A stretch of 64,000 bases of DNA from Candidatus Zixiibacteriota bacterium (GCA_022571985.1 JACZWU010000005.1:62001-126000), one strand, 5' to 3'. Positions 7,869-16,398 are shown, counted from the stretch's first letter. A program made the numbers and translations. Notes: generated by a model not told the origin, from the letters alone.

Positions 7869-7897
7869 TGCAAGAGGAACAATTCGATCCTCTTGCA
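7869..7897. terminator. Terminator-like hairpin between convergent genes
   Basis: TGCAAGAGGA (7869-7878) and TCCTCTTGCA (7888-7897) form a perfect 10-bp stem with a 9-base loop, in the 79-base gap between the GIY-YIG-like gene and the convergent PP-loop gene. There is no long T-run, so termination strength is uncertain. Confidence 0.55.
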
Positions 7898-7911
7898 GTG
7901 CCATTAATTTC

Positions 7912-8952
7912 CTATCGTACCGGCTGCAACGATTCGCTCAACTCATGCGCACCCGGTGAAAAGGCGAAAGTCCTGTCAACGTCCGGGCCGGTGACAGAAA
8001 CTGTCACTGAATCGTCATCACGCGCCGAACTATAACGGACTGTCAGCGAAGTGGCTTTGCTGATATTTTCGTCTGAGGCGTTGCCAATCAAAAGAGTAAC
8101 CGGGGAGCCACAGTCTAAGGCTTCAATACGGAAGTGATGGTCGCGTTTGTTAAAATCGAGAAGTTTGTTCTCTCTTTCATTACGCCCGATAATAAGTTTG
8201 GTCTGGTCATCTATTCTAAAATGCCGCCCCAGCCTGAGCAGATTTAAGTCGTCAAAACTCAGCTTGCCGGTATGTTCCAGTAAATCCCGCAGGCGGTTGG
8301 AATAGCCGCGATCGGTCAATAGGCAGCCCGATGCCGGCGAGGGGTAGTTATCAAGCCCAAACTCTTTGGCCATTTCCAGCTGGCGGTGGCGCCCACGTCC
8401 GGAAATTCCTTCGAGCATTTCGCGGTCAACTAAGCCGTTTAGTTCGGCTTCGGTAGGCGGCAGAAGTTTTGCCGAAAGGGGCCTTAGTAATTTTCCTTTG
8501 AGGCCGGCTTTTTTAATAGTCAGGTTAAGTTTGTTTTTGACCTGCGACATCGGCCGCTGTCCCATAACTTCGCCGGTGATAATAAAATCAGCGTTGGTCA
8601 GTTCCAAAAACTCTTTGGCCTCTGTCAGCATCAGAATGCGGCAATCGACACAGACATTCATATTTTTGCCGCGGCCATATTGGGGGTTTTCTACAATATC
8701 CACAAACTTCTGCCCCAAATGCATTAGCTTGACATTAAAGCCAAACTTCTCAGCCGCCGGATAAGGATTGCCACCGCAGGAAGACCTGTCGCCCAGATCA
8801 CAGCCGAAATGAGTCATAAAAGTCAGAGCGGTGACTTCTATATCCTGCTTCAACATCAGCAGGATTGCCAGGGCAGAGTCCAGTCCGCCCGAAAAGAGGG
8901 CGATACAATGTGGTTTCTTTGGCGGTTTCTTTTGTTTGTTATTATCACTCAT
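7912..8952 (-). CDS. ThiI/MnmA-like PP-loop tRNA-thiolation-type enzyme with NFACT-R-like C-terminus
   Basis: 346 residues, cytoplasmic. Residues 16-30 carry the PP-loop of N-type ATP pyrophosphatases (ALFSGGLDSALA), which adenylates the target base. A CVDCR motif near residue 100 and GEVMGQRPMSQ near 128 match the THUMP-less ThiI-like group that transfers sulfur to tRNA. From about residue 240 the segment KLIIGRNERENKLL, then CGSPVTLLIG and ISKATSLTVRYSSAR, resembles the NFACT-R (DUF814) RNA-binding domain. That fusion is known in the family and would replace THUMP as the RNA-binding part. The substrate base (s4U8 or s2U) is not decided by sequence. ATG 8952 is the natural start. It stands alone. 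Confidence 0.8.
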   Translation of the reverse strand: MSDNNKQKKPPKKPHCIALFSGGLDSALAILLMLKQDIEVTALTFMTHFGCDLGDRSSCGGNPYPAAEKFGFNVKLMHLGQKFVDIVENPQYGRGKNMNVCVDCRILMLTEAKEFLELTNADFIITGEVMGQRPMSQVKNKLNLTIKKAGLKGKLLRPLSAKLLPPTEAELNGLVDREMLEGISGRGRHRQLEMAKEFGLDNYPSPASGCLLTDRGYSNRLRDLLEHTGKLSFDDLNLLRLGRHFRIDDQTKLIIGRNERENKLLDFNKRDHHFRIEALDCGSPVTLLIGNASDENISKATSLTVRYSSARDDDSVTVSVTGPDVDRTFAFSPGAHELSESLQPVR

Positions 8953-9116
8953 ATTCTAAACGATCCCGGCTCGCGACTACTCAGGACCTTGCGGCAAGCT
9001 GTGGGCGACCCCGTTATTCATCATTTTTCCCAATATTATTTACTTATATAAGTATAAGGAATATGGCCTGTTAATCAAAATTACAAATTTCCCTGTAAAT
9101 AGACCTTTGTCAGACC

Positions 9117-9145
9117 TTGACCAAACTGCATATTGGCTCTAATAT
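9117..9145 (+). promoter_or_regulatory. Promoter of the mlaE-mlaF-mlaD operon
   Basis: TTGACC (9117-9122), a 17-base spacer and TAATAT (9140-9145) precede the permease gene by about 68 bases. It is the best sigma-70 match in the gap 8953-9213, where I see no other feature. Confidence 0.6.
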
Positions 9146-9213
9146 TGGGTCAGCTTAATATGCAATCTTAGGTCGTAGGTAGAAAGGGTAATGATATTTC
9201 TGACGTAGCAACT

Positions 9214-9978
9214 ATGTGGCTGAAGCATATGGCTTACCACAGTCAAAATCAGTTTTTCTTCTTTTTCAGAATGCTCAGGGCGCTTTTCAGGCTGCCATTT
9301 TATGCCACCGAGACTAAAGAGCAATTATATCTGCTGGGAGTGAAGTCGCTGTTTTTGGTGATTTTAACGGGCGTTTTCGCGGGCATGGGTTTCTCGCTGG
9401 CCTTTGCTCAGGAGCTCTCAGAATTTGGCGCCAAAAATTATCTCGGACGAATTATGTCGATTTCGATAGTCCGTGAGCTTGGTCCTGTGTTGACCGGTCT
9501 GATGGTGGCTGCCCGGGTATCGGCCGGCATAACTGCTGAGATTGGCTCGATGAAAGCATCGGACCAGCTCGATGCCATGATTGCTTTCGGCATTGACCCG
9601 ATGCAAAAAATCGTGGTGCCGAGGTTAATAGCTCTGGTAATAATGCTGCCAGCATTGACTGTTGTAATGGATGTTATAGCAATTTTCGGAGGCTGGGCGG
9701 TGGCCACACTGGCCGAAAACGTTTCATCCAGTCTTTACTGGGCCTCAGTTCGTGAGCGTCTGACTTTCGGAAATATGTTTATAGGTCTCTTAAAACCGTT
9801 TTGCTTCTCGTTTATTATTGCGACTGTTTCCTGTTATAAGGGATTTACCAGCGAAGGCGGCACCAAAGGTGTTGGCCGGGCGACTACTGAGTCGGTGGTG
9901 CTTTCATCAATTATGATTCTGGTTGTAAATTTCTTTTTAGCAAAAATAGTTTTCCAACTGATTAAAGGATACTTATGA
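9214..9978 (+). CDS. mlaE: MlaE-family ABC transporter permease
   Basis: 254 residues with five or six membrane helices. Family-defining segments are FAGMGFSLAFAQEL, IVRELGPVLTGLMVAARVSAGITAEIGSM (the conserved ELGPVLT...G...AELG-type stretch near residue 90-115), DQLDAMIAFGIDP, and the C-terminal CYKGFTSEGGTKGVGRATTESVV. MlaE with MlaF forms the inner-membrane ABC module that, with an MCE protein, moves phospholipids between inner and outer membrane in diderms. The start ATG 9214 has no strong ribosome site; ATG 9229 is an alternative. The stop overlaps mlaF by 4 bases. Confidence 0.9.
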   Translation: MWLKHMAYHSQNQFFFFFRMLRALFRLPFYATETKEQLYLLGVKSLFLVILTGVFAGMGFSLAFAQELSEFGAKNYLGRIMSISIVRELGPVLTGLMVAARVSAGITAEIGSMKASDQLDAMIAFGIDPMQKIVVPRLIALVIMLPALTVVMDVIAIFGGWAVATLAENVSSSLYWASVRERLTFGNMFIGLLKPFCFSFIIATVSCYKGFTSEGGTKGVGRATTESVVLSSIMILVVNFFLAKIVFQLIKGYL

Positions 9979-10745
9979 TCGAATTTCGCAATGTACATTT
10001 CGCGTACGACGAAAAAGAAGTGTTAAGAGGCATCAATCTGCAGATTGATTACGGCGAAACTGTGGTGATTATGGGGCCGTCCGGCTCAGGCAAATCAACA
10101 ATACTCAGGCTGCTGCTTGGTCTGGAATGCCCGCAAAAAGGGGATGTAATAATTGACCAGCAGGATATTTGTAATCTTCCTGAAAAAGACAAAAGAGAAA
10201 TACGCAAAAATATCGGTATGGTCTTTCAGAACGGAGCCTTATTTGATTCTCTTTCGGTCGGAGAAAACGTCGGTTATTATCTTTTTGAACATACCCGGAT
10301 GACTCTCGATGAAATATCCGAAAAGGTAGAGAAGATGCTGGGGTTTGTCGGACTGGATTCTGATGAAATAATTGATAGTCTTCCCGAACAGCTCTCCGGA
10401 GGCATGCAGAGACGGGTGGCCATTGGACGGGCGCTGCTTTCGACCGACCCGAAAATAATGCTTTACGATGAGCCGACCACCGGACTTGACCCGCAGTCGG
10501 GAGCTAATATCTTGAGCTTAATAAAAAAGCTTCATCTCGAAAGAAATATTTGTTCAATAATGGTAACTCATCAAATAGCTGACGCCCTGCAGGTTGGCGA
10601 CAGGTTTGTAGTTATTGTCGAGGGTCTGGTGGTCTTTGACGGCTCACTTGACGAGCTGCGCGAAAGTCAGGAATTGGATGTACTGAATTTTCTGGCTCCA
10701 TTCAGGGAGTCTTTGCACGGAGTTACTAATAAGAGATTTATATAA
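9975..10745 (+). CDS. mlaF: MlaF-family ABC transporter ATP-binding protein
   Basis: 256 residues. A complete nucleotide-binding domain is visible: Walker A GPSGSGKST at about 36-44, Q-loop in VFQNGALFDSLSV (typical of MlaF), signature LSGGMQRRVAIGRAL near 144, Walker B IMLYDEPTTGLDP, and switch His in VTHQ. It powers lipid transport through MlaE. Translation is coupled to mlaE by an ATGA overlap. The MCE gene follows after 52 bases. Confidence 0.92.
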   Translation: MIEFRNVHFAYDEKEVLRGINLQIDYGETVVIMGPSGSGKSTILRLLLGLECPQKGDVIIDQQDICNLPEKDKREIRKNIGMVFQNGALFDSLSVGENVGYYLFEHTRMTLDEISEKVEKMLGFVGLDSDEIIDSLPEQLSGGMQRRVAIGRALLSTDPKIMLYDEPTTGLDPQSGANILSLIKKLHLERNICSIMVTHQIADALQVGDRFVVIVEGLVVFDGSLDELRESQELDVLNFLAPFRESLHGVTNKRFI

Positions 10746-10797
10746 AATGAATCAGGTTTTGTTTGTCTGGATTTTAGAGAATAAGTAAGGATAGTTT

Positions 10798-11733
10798 ATG
10801 AATCGTTCAATCAGAATTCGCTGGGGCTCACTAAAAGTAGGCCTCTTCTTAATATCTGCTGCTGCCGTGCTGATGTGGGCCTCGCTTAGCGGCACCGGTA
10901 CCTCTATATTTGATTCAAAGGATTTATTCGTCTGCTACTTTAATAATGTAAGCGGACTATTGCCCGGTTCGCCGGTCTGGATGTCCGGCGTCGAAGTTGG
11001 CAATGTCAAATCAATTGAGTTCGCCAATTTAGATTCGCTGCGTCAGGTCAAAGTTGTCTGCCGCACCAAGACATCCGTCTGGGCTCACTTGAATAAAGAC
11101 GCCAGAGTACAACTGGGCACGATTGGATTTTTGGGTGACAAGTATGTCGAAATTATTCCGGGTCTAAATGGCGCGCCACCCATTAAATCAGGTGGAGAAC
11201 TGGTTGTAATCGAAGGCGGCGGCATGGCCGAAATGTTTGAAGAAGGCGGCAACGCCCTGAGTGAAGCCAGCGTGACGATGTCGAACTTGAGCGATTTTCT
11301 CAAACGAATCAACCAAGGCGAAGGTACTATCGGTAAGATGATCAACGACGATGAGCTTTACCTTCAGATGACTCTGCTATTAACAAACCTGACCGCGCTG
11401 ACATCGGATTTGCAAAAAAATCAGGAACGGATTATTTCTTCGATAGAAACCACCGCCAAATCACTCAACTCACTTAGTGAAAAAGTTGACAAAAGCGAGG
11501 GCACACTGGGGAAGATTATAAACGACCCGCAGCTGTATGATAATTTGAGCGCCACCACCGCTCGTCTCGATACTATCATGAACAAGATTAACTCCGCCGA
11601 GGGCAGTATGGGGTTGCTGGTCAACGACACCGCGCTTTATGTAGAAATCGTAAATTTACTTACCAGGGTCAGCAATATGGTCAGCGATATGGAAAAAAAC
11701 CCGGGGAAGTATTTTAAGTTCAGCGTGTTTTAA
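10798..11733 (+). CDS. mlaD: MlaD/MCE-family lipid-transport substrate-binding protein
   Basis: 311 residues. One N-terminal membrane anchor (about 14-32) is followed by an MCE domain (about 40-120) with VCYFNNVSGLLPGSPVWMSGVEVGNV and GFLGDKYVEIIPG, the core of the family's beta-barrel ring. The C-terminal half is helical and contains three copies of an EGT(I/L)GK(M/I)INDxxLY-like motif (about 175, 236 and a variant near 265), as in the coiled tails of single-MCE proteins that form a periplasmic channel. It would pass phospholipids to or from the MlaEF complex. It is third in the operon. Confidence 0.88.
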   Translation: MNRSIRIRWGSLKVGLFLISAAAVLMWASLSGTGTSIFDSKDLFVCYFNNVSGLLPGSPVWMSGVEVGNVKSIEFANLDSLRQVKVVCRTKTSVWAHLNKDARVQLGTIGFLGDKYVEIIPGLNGAPPIKSGGELVVIEGGGMAEMFEEGGNALSEASVTMSNLSDFLKRINQGEGTIGKMINDDELYLQMTLLLTNLTALTSDLQKNQERIISSIETTAKSLNSLSEKVDKSEGTLGKIINDPQLYDNLSATTARLDTIMNKINSAEGSMGLLVNDTALYVEIVNLLTRVSNMVSDMEKNPGKYFKFSVF

Positions 11734-11742
11734 TTTGTTGCT

Positions 11743-12573
11743 ATGTATTGGATATCCAAGAGAAAAGCAAAGAAGACACTTCAAAGAAATATTGCCAAGG
11801 GGCTGAACTTTTTGAATAGAGGGGACTATAAGGATGTCCTTACTGTTTGGTTTGGCGATTCAATATCAATTTTGGAAGAAATATTTGGAGCCGAAGACAA
11901 TATCTGTAATAGGTTGAGATTCATCGAATTAAAATACAAGGAGGAACGCTCAAAATCTTCCTCTAGCCCTTCTGTAGCACTTCAAGACGGCATCGATCTC
12001 TTACGAAAAGCGATAGAACGAATCGAAGAATATGGTATCGCTAGAAATAATTTAGTAGCACACCCACTCTGGTATGTGCTCGTGATTCCTGTCGTGCTAT
12101 TTTTGGCTTCATTATTTACTCAACCAATGCAAAGACTTTTAGGGATCAGCGAAGAGGACTTACGAACACAAGCAATCATTCAATATGACTCATTGAAGCA
12201 AGTTCAGCAAGAGCAAGAAAGATTAAGCAAAATTGAAATCCTAATATCTGATCTGCACAGTTGGTATAAGCAGAATGATCTCATCTTCAAACGTTCCTTT
12301 GACAGTGTTAATGAATTCTATTCAATAAGTGGAAGATTTGGAATGGGACAGTCGATAGAGAAAATTATTGATTTTTGTGAAGACTTCAGGATACGCAGAG
12401 ATAACACTATAGATTCGTTTTATGTGAGGCTAAAAGCACTCGGCGCAAATATATCCTCTCTTAATATTAGAAAGAAGCTTCCAGTTAGAATAGACAAAGC
12501 ATTACAGCCAAGGATTGACTACTTAAGGATTGATCAATACCGTATCAAAAGTCTTCGACTAGATTCTCTGTAA
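11743..12573 (+). CDS. Unknown protein with one central membrane segment
   Basis: 276 residues, starting at ATG 11743 only 9 bases after mlaD, with no clear ribosome site. Residues 1-100 are a helical domain (SILEEIFG, then NRLRFIELKYKEE, then DGIDLLRKAIERIEEYG); this layout resembles the helical N-terminal region often fused to bacterial effector domains, but I cannot name it. A single hydrophobic helix (about 107-124, WYVLVIPVVLFLASLF) precedes a charged helical C-terminus. It is AT-richer than mlaEFD and ends 10 bases from the convergent helicase gene. It may be an accessory insertion rather than a transport component. No function is assigned. Confidence 0.7.
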   Translation: MYWISKRKAKKTLQRNIAKGLNFLNRGDYKDVLTVWFGDSISILEEIFGAEDNICNRLRFIELKYKEERSKSSSSPSVALQDGIDLLRKAIERIEEYGIARNNLVAHPLWYVLVIPVVLFLASLFTQPMQRLLGISEEDLRTQAIIQYDSLKQVQQEQERLSKIEILISDLHSWYKQNDLIFKRSFDSVNEFYSISGRFGMGQSIEKIIDFCEDFRIRRDNTIDSFYVRLKALGANISSLNIRKKLPVRIDKALQPRIDYLRIDQYRIKSLRLDSL

Positions 12574-12583
12574 GAATTCAGGC

Positions 12584-14860
12584 TCACACCAACTCCACCG
12601 CCAGCATAAACTCAAGCAGCCGTATCGCGCCCTTTTTGCCGCCCGGGCCAACTTCCATCGGCGGACCGACACAGACCGGACAGCCGGCTTTGCAGGGGCA
12701 TTTTCTGACATGCTCAAAGGTCGCTTCAAAAAGAGCTTCGGCCTGGCTGTAAAGTTTTTCAGAAAGTCCCACTCCGCCGGGAATATTTTCATAAATGTAA
12801 ATAGTAGGTCTCTCGGTAAAGGGCGCCCTTACCTGCGAAATTGAGCGTAAATCACGGGTGTCGCACATTACCCAAAGCGGTGCGATTTTGCCCAGCACAT
12901 TAGCCAGTCCCCGAAGCGCCCCGCCAAACTGCGCCCCGCTGATTTCAAGCTGTCTGGCAATACCGGCCGGGAAGGCATACCAAAAAGCGGTACTGTGCAT
13001 TTCCATCTCAGGCATTTTTAGTTCACCGGAACCAACGTTTTCGTGAGTATGGAACTTTATTTTCTTAAAGAGAACTACCACACTTGTGACAGAGACATCG
13101 CCGCAGCATATTTCAATCTCACCCAGCTGTTTTGATTGGTCAATTTCCAGCACTTTTAACTCAGATTTTGATTCGCTGTCGGTGTAGTAATCGACTTTGT
13201 CCTCTTTGACATAGGCCTTTTTACCTTCCCAGTCCAGCCGTAAGACCTGAAACTGGCGGGCGCCGTGAAGATAAATCGCTTCCGGGTGCAGAAAAATTGG
13301 CGCCGAAAAATAGTCAACTTCGCCAATAACTTCATTATTGTTCGATTCGTTTAAGATTACGAAATTATCAGGCGAGGCAGAGCGCAGAGAAATTTGCTGG
13401 GCCGGATAAATATCCGAAGACCAGTAGTAGCGATCGGCCGTTTTACGCACGACATCACTCTCGGATAAGTAATCCATAATTTCTGCAGTGCCGTCGGTTG
13501 AGTATTCTTCAGTAGTTTCAATCGGAAGTTCAAAAGCAGCGCACTTCAGATGATTGGTACGGATTATCAAATTGTCAGGGTCAACGATTCCTGATTCGGG
13601 TGAGCGTTCAAAAATATATTTTGGCTCCGAGCACAGAAACTGATTAATAGCAGTCGATGATGCCACCATGATAGTCACGGCGGTGCTTGAACGCCGTCCG
13701 GCCCGTCCGGCCTGCTGCCACAAAGATGAAATAGTGCCAGGGTAACCGACGATGATTGAAACATCAAGATTGCCGATATCAACCCCCAGTTCAAGCGCAT
13801 TGGTGGAAACCACACCGGTAATTTCACCACTGCGCAGGCCGCGCTCTATCCGTCGTCTTTCACCCGGAAGATAGCCGCCGCGATAGCCGGCAATTTTTAT
13901 GCCTTTGCCAAAACTGCCTTTAAGCTCTCTTTGCAGATATGTCAAAAGCACTTCGACATAAAGCCTGAAATGAGCAAATACGATTGTCTGGATTTTGTTG
14001 CGCAAAAAAAGAGTTGCTAGTGCTGCCGCTTCGTTGATGACCGATTTGCGAATCCCTAACTGCTGATTGACAACCGGCGGATTATAAATCAAAAAATGTC
14101 TTTCACCTGACGGTGCCCCGTTGTTATCAATAAGTGTGGCCGGCTCATCAATAATCTTTTCAGCCAGTTCCTGCGGATTAGCGATTGTTGCCGAACAGCA
14201 GATGAACTTAGGGTTAGAGCCGTAAAATTTGCAGATTCGTTTTAAGCGCCGGATAACATTAGCCAGATGTGAACCAAAGACCCCGCGGTAGTGATGCACC
14301 TCGTCAATTACTACATATTCCAGATTTTCAAATAGTTTTATCCATTTGGTATGGTGCGGCAGAATTCCGGCGTGAAGCATGTCGGGGTTGGTAATTACAA
14401 TATGACCGGCCGAACGAATAGCCCGCCTGGCTGTCTGAGGAGTGTCGCCGTCGTAAGTAAATGTCTTGATATCAACATCGAGTTTCTGAATAAAGTCATA
14501 AAGTTCCGACAGCTGGTCCTGTCCCAGAGCTTTGGTAGGGAAGAGATATAGCGCCCGGCTGCTGTCATTCTCCATGATTTTATTTAAGACCGGCAGGTTA
14601 TAGCAGAGAGTTTTGCCCGAGGCTGTCGGAGTGACAATTACTACGTTTTCGCCGCCTATGATTGCATGAATTGCTTCAGACTGATGCGTGTAAAGCTGGC
14701 TGATGCCCTTAATTTTAAGAGTTTCGATAAGTTTCGGATTTATGTTGTCAGGGAAATCAGCGTAGCGGGCTGCTTTGGGACGGTATGTTTTCCAGTGGGA
14801 GATATTGGAGCTAATGGCAGGATCGGTTCTTAGGAAATCGATAATCTGCTCAATTGTCAT
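12584..14860 (-). CDS. MrfA/YprA-like DEAD-box DNA helicase with DUF1998 domain
   Basis: 758 residues. Superfamily 2 helicase motifs: Q-motif region QLYTHQSEA, Walker A TPTASGKT (about 79-86), DEVH box in VVIDEVHHYRG, motif III CCSATIANP, and motif VI QQAGRAGRRS. The C-terminal part is a DUF1998 zinc-binding domain with the cysteine cluster CPCKAGCPVC near 725. Bacillus MrfA, which repairs mitomycin-type DNA lesions outside the UvrABC pathway, has this architecture. The family typically pairs with MrfB, an exonuclease; no such gene is adjacent, though a DnaQ-like protein is encoded at 26.0 kb. It is the last gene of a minus-strand run. Confidence 0.9.
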   Translation of the reverse strand: MTIEQIIDFLRTDPAISSNISHWKTYRPKAARYADFPDNINPKLIETLKIKGISQLYTHQSEAIHAIIGGENVVIVTPTASGKTLCYNLPVLNKIMENDSSRALYLFPTKALGQDQLSELYDFIQKLDVDIKTFTYDGDTPQTARRAIRSAGHIVITNPDMLHAGILPHHTKWIKLFENLEYVVIDEVHHYRGVFGSHLANVIRRLKRICKFYGSNPKFICCSATIANPQELAEKIIDEPATLIDNNGAPSGERHFLIYNPPVVNQQLGIRKSVINEAAALATLFLRNKIQTIVFAHFRLYVEVLLTYLQRELKGSFGKGIKIAGYRGGYLPGERRRIERGLRSGEITGVVSTNALELGVDIGNLDVSIIVGYPGTISSLWQQAGRAGRRSSTAVTIMVASSTAINQFLCSEPKYIFERSPESGIVDPDNLIIRTNHLKCAAFELPIETTEEYSTDGTAEIMDYLSESDVVRKTADRYYWSSDIYPAQQISLRSASPDNFVILNESNNNEVIGEVDYFSAPIFLHPEAIYLHGARQFQVLRLDWEGKKAYVKEDKVDYYTDSESKSELKVLEIDQSKQLGEIEICCGDVSVTSVVVLFKKIKFHTHENVGSGELKMPEMEMHSTAFWYAFPAGIARQLEISGAQFGGALRGLANVLGKIAPLWVMCDTRDLRSISQVRAPFTERPTIYIYENIPGGVGLSEKLYSQAEALFEATFEHVRKCPCKAGCPVCVGPPMEVGPGGKKGAIRLLEFMLAVELV

Positions 14861-14888
14861 CTGTTTAATTTAGCTCCATTTTGTTTTG

Positions 14889-15440
14889 TCAACTGATGCC
14901 GGTCAGCTGTCTGCGGCATATGTCACAAAACTTCTCTCCTTTGCTGTCAATGTCAAGCATCAATTCGCTTTTGAAGTTCACACACTTTGGGTTACGGCAG
15001 GCGCTGACCTCAAAAATGTGGGCCATCTGCAATACCGCCTCCTTAAACAGACGGGGGTAGACTTTGGCTTCGTCCTCAGGAAGGCCGTAAAACTCCTGTC
15101 TGATCTGATAAAGCGACACTACCGCTGTGCCGGCCAGGTTATCAGAGTGTCCCAGAATATAGGGCCGGCTCGGGATATAAAGGTCTTCTTCACATATCGC
15201 GATTACTCTCTCGCGGCTGTTGGCTTTGGTTCTCTCGAGTTTTGAAAGGATGACAGTGGCGTAGTATTGATTACGAATAAGGTTGTGCGCTTCGGTAGGC
15301 ATTTTTATGCCTTTCAAAATATCGACCGAACGATTAAAAACAGGGCCGATATCTGCCGCTAACCGATTGACCAGCATAAAATCAGCTTCACCCATCGGTA
15401 CTACGACAATCTTAGATTTTAATAACGCCAACGAACCCAT
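14889..15440 (-). CDS. Archaemetzincin-family protein with degenerate active site
   Basis: 183 residues from ATG 15440, 8 bases after the upstream small gene's stop. The full archaemetzincin (M54) layout is present: KIVVVPMGEAD, EEDLYIPSRPYILG, GTAVVSLYQIRQEFYGLPEDE. The catalytic motif HExxHxxGxxHC reads instead L137-Q138-x-x-H141-x-x-E144-x-x-A147-C148. Two of three zinc histidines, the catalytic Glu and the Gly are gone. The structural Cys4 site survives (C148, C153 and the CDIC pair near the end). It should therefore fold but not hydrolyse peptides in the usual way. The frame is intact, so it looks like a maintained pseudo-protease rather than a decaying gene. Confidence 0.85.
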   Translation of the reverse strand: MGSLALLKSKIVVVPMGEADFMLVNRLAADIGPVFNRSVDILKGIKMPTEAHNLIRNQYYATVILSKLERTKANSRERVIAICEEDLYIPSRPYILGHSDNLAGTAVVSLYQIRQEFYGLPEDEAKVYPRLFKEAVLQMAHIFEVSACRNPKCVNFKSELMLDIDSKGEKFCDICRRQLTGIS

Positions 15441-15450
15441 AATCTGCCTG

Positions 15451-15648
15451 TTAACCGGCTCTGAAAAAACGTGTCCGGCTGCCGGTCGGGGAAACTCTAA
15501 CCTCTGTTTTACCCGCACATTTCGGACACCACCCGACAAATGCGGTACCTTTGACGTTCAGCAGAATTCTCTGATAGACATTACAGCATCTGAAATGAAC
15601 GCCAATAAAAGGACGTCTTGGTTTTGTATTCCCTTTTTCTCCGGGCAC
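15451..15648 (-). CDS. Small cysteine-rich (zinc-ribbon-like) protein
   Basis: Up to 65 residues. RCCNVYQRI and WCPKCAG give a plausible Cys4 zinc ribbon, followed by VRVSPTGSRTRFF, a C-terminal pattern I recall from short uncharacterised proteins of Planctomycetes and FCB bacteria. The start is uncertain: GTG 15648 is the first possible one, and true translation could begin nearer GVHFRCC with a weak codon. It ends just before the archaemetzincin start, so the two are probably cotranscribed. Confidence 0.5.
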   Translation of the reverse strand: MPGEKGNTKPRRPFIGVHFRCCNVYQRILLNVKGTAFVGWCPKCAGKTEVRVSPTGSRTRFFRAG

Positions 15649-15720
15649 GAAACCAAGATAACATATAATTCGCGTTTGGCAACCGGCTGATTTTTAATTG
15701 TAAAGGGAGACATTGAAGTC

Positions 15721-16392
15721 CTACGTAAGCTGTTGCTGTTCTTGAACTATCGCCACACTTGAAGAGCTGCCTAAGCGGCTGGCTCCGCATTCTATCAGCT
15801 TTTGGCACTGCCCGGCAGTTTTAATACCGCCCGATGCCTTGACATCAATCTGGCCGCCAATAGCTTCAAAAAGAATTTTGACCTGCTCTGGTGTGACGCC
15901 TCCCGAGAAGCCCGTACCGGTTTTCACAAACTGAGCTCCTCCATTTATCACTGCTTTGACTGCGGATATTTGCTCAAGTTTGGTCAAAAGCGAGCATTCT
16001 ATTATCACTTTTAGTAAAACATTAAACGGAACAGACTTTCTGACATCTTTTATTTCTTGTTCTACTTTTGTAAACTCCCCGGATTTTAACCAGCCGATAT
16101 TTGCCACCATGTCGATTTCATCAGCGCCGTCGCTGACCGCCCGGGCAGCTTCGTCTGTTTTTATATCTGTTCGATTGGCGCCCAGCGGAAAACCGACTGT
16201 CGAGACAACTTTGACATTTGTGCTTCTTACAAGTTCAGCCGCTGTCCTGACCCAGCACGTGTTTACTGCTACGGCGAAAAATTTATGCTCTACTGCTTCG
16301 TTACAGAGTTTAGTTATCGCTTGCTCGGTTACATCGGGTTTTAAAGCTGCGTGGTCGAAGAGTAGATTTAGGTTGTTGAGTTGGTTGGTCAT
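15721..16392 (-). CDS. deoC: Deoxyribose-phosphate aldolase
   Basis: 223 residues, a TIM-barrel class I aldolase that splits 2-deoxyribose 5-phosphate into glyceraldehyde 3-phosphate and acetaldehyde. Visible active-site motifs are DEIDMVANIG (Asp near 93), LLKVIIECSLL (Lys near 129), and VKTGTGFS with the Schiff-base lysine near 157, then KASGGIKT. N-terminal FDHAALKP replaces the more usual DHTLLKP. It acts after phosphopentomutase, encoded upstream in the same operon (deoB), with a pentapeptide-repeat gene inserted between. The gap to that gene is 6 bases. Confidence 0.93.
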   Translation of the reverse strand: MTNQLNNLNLLFDHAALKPDVTEQAITKLCNEAVEHKFFAVAVNTCWVRTAAELVRSTNVKVVSTVGFPLGANRTDIKTDEAARAVSDGADEIDMVANIGWLKSGEFTKVEQEIKDVRKSVPFNVLLKVIIECSLLTKLEQISAVKAVINGGAQFVKTGTGFSGGVTPEQVKILFEAIGGQIDVKASGGIKTAGQCQKLIECGASRLGSSSSVAIVQEQQQLT

Positions 16393-16398
16393 ATGCTT

